A stretch of 8,354 bases of DNA from Candidatus Nesterenkonia stercoripullorum. GTDB lineage: Bacteria > Actinomycetota > Actinomycetes > Actinomycetales > Micrococcaceae. Numbering within the stretch: the stretch's first letter is position 1; each line of letters begins with the position of its first letter. The notes beneath the pieces are model-generated. The model was not told the DNA's origin. It made no database searches and worked only from the letters and a program-made list of their open reading frames with translations. The stretch covers positions 1 to 8,354 of the forward strand of contig DXGD01000475.1 of the NCBI GenBank assembly GCA_019114115.1, in the 5' to 3' direction. The position numbers were made by a program, and so were the translations under genes. Below are positions 6,519-8,354 of the stretch, piece by piece.

Positions 6519-6846
6519 GGTTGTCCCTCCGAAACTGAAGATGCACGAAACTGGCATTGCGCTGTGCGGGTGATAGGTCTAAGTGAATCCTCATACATCA
6601 CGTGGAGCGCGTCAGTGCGAGCTTGCCATCACGCAGTGAGCGGGAATTGCCTTCTCCCGTATCCCTGGCGTCGTCACGCTCCTCCCCGTAGCCCTCACGG
6701 AATACTGTGATGGGCTATGTCTGTGCGATCTGGCGGTCCACCCGAACGCCGGCTCGAGGGTCACGATGCGGTAGGCCACGATCGGCGGCCATTGCGCATC
6801 GGCATCCGTGCAGATTCACGGGTCAGCCCGATCACTGACTTTCATA

Positions 6847-6868
6847 ATATGGAAAATAAGCTCCATAT
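6847..6868. promoter_or_regulatory. AT-rich inverted repeat, candidate operator
   Basis: ATATGGA (6847-6853) and TCCATAT (6862-6868) are perfect 7-bp inverted arms around an 8-base A/T-rich spacer, in an otherwise G/C-rich genome. The right arm is also part of the 8-bp palindrome CCATATGG (6863-6870). It lies about 330 bp before the transporter start and 475 bp before the lipoprotein start, so its target is uncertain. Confidence 0.45.
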
Positions 6869-7010
6869 GGCAGTAGTGTAACGAATATCACACTCGACGG
6901 CTACTGGGTGGCCCGATATGCGCGTGGCATTGGCCAATGACGAGTTTATTCTTGGGGGTCCCTGGAGGATTCTGTGTGAGATTGCGGCGAGCAAGGGATG
7001 TGGTGGGAGG

Positions 7011-7103
7011 GGGTCGCAAAAGTATCGCAGGGCCTGCGACGCCGTCGCAGAATCTTCGCGAAATGATCGTGCCGGGAATGGGTCGCACGGGATTGGTCGC
7101 ACA
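7011..7103. promoter_or_regulatory. Cluster of TCGCA motifs with overlapping dyads
   Basis: TCGCA occurs at 7014, 7025, 7045, 7083 and 7097, and inverted (TGCGA) at 7035. Two perfect dyads overlap: TCGCAGG-g-CCTGCGA (7025-7039) and CTGCGAC-gcc-GTCGCAG (7034-7050). An 8-bp palindrome TTCGCGAA follows at 7055-7062, and GGTCGCAC is repeated 14 bp apart (7081 and 7095). This could be a multi-site operator for the lipoprotein gene 240-330 bp downstream, or alternative RNA hairpins in a leader. Confidence 0.45.
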
Positions 7104-7343
7104 GTACTTGATGACTGCAGAGCGTCTTTGAATCCGGGGGAATACCTCAGCATGAACATGAATCGCGGTTGATGTGCTAATTCACTGGGTGTGCCGGTGA
7201 GCTGTACGTGGCAGATATCACGTGGTGCTAACTCTGCCGCTATGTAGAAAAAGTACTCCACAAATCGGAATCACGGAGCGAGATCGTTGTACAGTAGTGC
7301 GCATTGGGTTGGAACCGTTCTGTGATACGTCGGAGGAAATCTC

Positions 7344-8162
7344 ATGAGTGACCATCTCTATCTGGCGCCACGGTCCAAGGCCGCTCTCGTCTGGCGAAGC
7401 GTGGCGGGCCTGTCCGCTCTGACGCTGGCGGTCTCGAGTTGCTCCAGTGGTGACGACGGCGAAGAGGCAGGCTCCTCAGAGGCATCCGATGCGCCCAGCA
7501 CGATCGTTCTGATCAACCCCAACTCCAACGAGGACTCCACCCAGTCGATGGTCGACCTCGCTGAGGAAGAGGCCGGCGACCAGGCGAACGTCGTGGGAGT
7601 CAGCAATGAGGCTGCCCCGCCGCTGCTGACCACACCTCAAGATATGGAGGACGCTGCCAGTGGCGTCGTCGACCTCGGCATAGAGGCCGCAGAGGACGAC
7701 GACGTCGCGGCCATCATCGTCTCCGCCTTCAGCGACCCCGGCCTTGAGGAGCTGCGTGACGAGGTCGATATCCCCGTATTCGGCATCGGTGAGGAGGCGT
7801 TCCATGCAGCCGCACGAGATGGCCGGGAGTTCGGCATAGTGACGATCACGCCCGACGAAGACCTTGTCGAGTCATTCCAGGAGAAGGCAGATTCGCTGGG
7901 TTACGCGGACCAGTATCACGGCGTCCAGGTCACTCCCGGAGACCCCGACGAAATCGTCGAGTCACCGGACGAGCTCGACGAGGCGCTTGCCGATGCCGTG
8001 CGGGAGTCCGTCAGTTCGGACGGCTCCGAGGCCGTCATTATGGGCGGCGGTCCACTGTCAGGGCCGGCGCTCAGAATAGAGGGCCAATTCGAGGAGCCCT
8101 TGGTCGTCGCCGTCGTCGCAGCGGTGGACGCGGCCCTCGAGGAAGTCGGCAGCGCCGCGTAG
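7344..8162 (+). CDS. Exported lipoprotein with Asp/Glu/hydantoin racemase fold, no catalytic cysteines
   Basis: 272 residues. Residues 1-33 are a lipoprotein signal: a basic n-region ending in Arg18, a hydrophobic stretch (19-32) and lipobox V-S-S-Cys33, then an acidic Ser/Asp/Glu linker to about 52. The rest follows the hydantoin-racemase pattern: TIVLINPNSNEDST (53-66), VAAIIVSAFSDPGLEELRDEVDIPVFGIGEEAFHAA (121-156), GREFGIVTITPDEDL (160-174) and AVIMGGGPLSGPA (230-242). Where active racemases have their two cysteines, this protein has Ala128 (S-A-F-S-D-P-G) and Gly235 (M-G-G-G-P-L). Cys33 is its only cysteine and would be lipidated, so racemase chemistry is not expected. A surface binding protein or sensor is the best inference. 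ATG 7344 has GGAGGA (7332-7337) 6 bases upstream. It is divergent from the NCS1/racemase unit. The mature protein is very acidic. Confidence 0.85.
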   Translation: MSDHLYLAPRSKAALVWRSVAGLSALTLAVSSCSSGDDGEEAGSSEASDAPSTIVLINPNSNEDSTQSMVDLAEEEAGDQANVVGVSNEAAPPLLTTPQDMEDAASGVVDLGIEAAEDDDVAAIIVSAFSDPGLEELRDEVDIPVFGIGEEAFHAAARDGREFGIVTITPDEDLVESFQEKADSLGYADQYHGVQVTPGDPDEIVESPDELDEALADAVRESVSSDGSEAVIMGGGPLSGPALRIEGQFEEPLVVAVVAAVDAALEEVGSAA

Positions 8163-8274
8163 CTGCAGATCAGAATTGGGTGTTGTCTAGCCCCTCGCAG
8201 AGGAGAATGAATCAGGCTGTGCCACGTGTAAGGTAAGGGCGTCGTCTCTCATCGAATGCACGGAGGCCATGAGG

Positions 8275-8354
8275 ATGCAGAAGCTCAGCAGCGGGACCCA
8301 CGCGGCCCGCGAGAACCATGGTTCCATCGGAGTCGGATTGTGGTCCGATTCCTT
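8275..8354 (+). CDS. Start of an unrecognised gene, truncated by window edge
   Basis: CGGAGG (8261-8266) is followed 8 bases later by ATG 8275 (an in-frame ATG at 8269 is too close to the site). The 26 readable codons begin MQKLSSGTHAARENHG and continue SIGVGLWSDS, with G/C-rich third positions, so this is probably a real gene. I do not recognise the family. It follows the lipoprotein by 112 bp on the same strand and could be part of its unit. Confidence 0.5.
   Translation, partial: MQKLSSGTHAARENHGSIGVGLWSDS

Larger units (their letters stand above)
6519..7343. other. 825-bp intergenic region between divergent transporter and lipoprotein genes
   Basis: No convincing gene is seen. Open frames exist (for example about 6842-7261 minus and 6918-7172 plus), but they lack ribosome binding sites, recognisable domains and the strong third-position G/C of the neighbours. 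The right two thirds (from about 6840) is clearly richer in A/T than the rest of the window. It holds an AT-rich dyad at 6847-6868 with a diverged copy at 7241-7262, repeated 7-8-base words, and a cluster of TCGCA motifs at 7011-7103. The far side at 6725-6815 has coding-like codon use on the minus strand and may be a gene remnant. The region must contain both divergent promoters, but no confident -35/-10 pair was found. Confidence 0.6.

Noticed and set aside
6918..7172. 84-codon plus-strand open frame in the intergenic region
   Set aside because: Low third-position G/C, no ribosome binding site, no recognisable motif.
6842..7261. 139-codon minus-strand open frame in the intergenic region
   Set aside because: GTG start without a ribosome binding site, no recognisable domain, codon use unlike the neighbours, and it spans the repeated dyads.
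7312..7320. GAACCGTTC palindrome near the lipoprotein start, considered as a LexA box
   Set aside because: The half-sites touch with one central base, whereas actinobacterial LexA boxes have a 4-base spacer; no SOS gene is nearby.
8190..8205. Short CCTC/GAGG hairpin after the lipoprotein gene as a terminator
   Set aside because: Only 4 paired bases, no T-run; too weak to call.

Overview
The window reads as high-GC Gram-positive (actinobacterial) DNA. Codons strongly prefer G/C at the third position, most genes carry GGAGG-type ribosome binding sites about 6 bases before the start, one regulator belongs to the CGNR zinc-finger family that is common in actinomycetes, and one product is a lipoprotein with an acidic Ser/Asp/Glu-rich linker. 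A member of the Micrococcales is plausible, but the sequence alone does not fix a genus. No RNA gene, CRISPR array, insertion sequence or origin was seen.

Layout. (1) Positions 1-2598, minus strand: the N-terminal 207 codons of a type I methionine aminopeptidase that runs off the left edge, then a saccharopine-dehydrogenase-like NAD(P)-binding protein and a haloalkane-dehalogenase/epoxide-hydrolase-like alpha/beta hydrolase. A CGNR zinc-finger regulator (2748-3245, plus) is divergent from this group and shares an intergenic palindrome with it. (2) 3345-4236: a RidA-family protein (minus) divergent from an HxlR-family regulator (plus), with a clear 20-bp palindrome between them. (3) 4300-4340: a 41-bp dyad that looks like a bidirectional terminator. 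(4) 4399-6518, minus: an NCS1-family transporter whose stop overlaps the start of an Asp/Glu/hydantoin racemase-family gene (ATGA overlap). (5) 6519-7343: an 825-bp stretch without a convincing gene, holding several dyads and repeated short motifs. (6) 7344-8162, plus: an exported lipoprotein whose whole mature domain has the hydantoin-racemase fold pattern but no catalytic cysteine. (7) 8275 to the right edge: the start of an unrecognised gene.

How the genes may work together. The transporter and cytoplasmic racemase-family protein are translationally coupled and very likely handle one substrate, probably a hydantoin, allantoin or other small cyclic-amide/purine-related compound (inference from family). 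The divergent lipoprotein is a second racemase-fold protein on the outside of the membrane. It lacks both cysteines, so it is better explained as a binding protein or sensor than as a racemase. An exported racemase-fold binding protein next to an NCS1 carrier and a cytoplasmic homologue is the most unusual thing here. The two regulator/enzyme pairs to the left look like independent small detoxification or catabolic modules.
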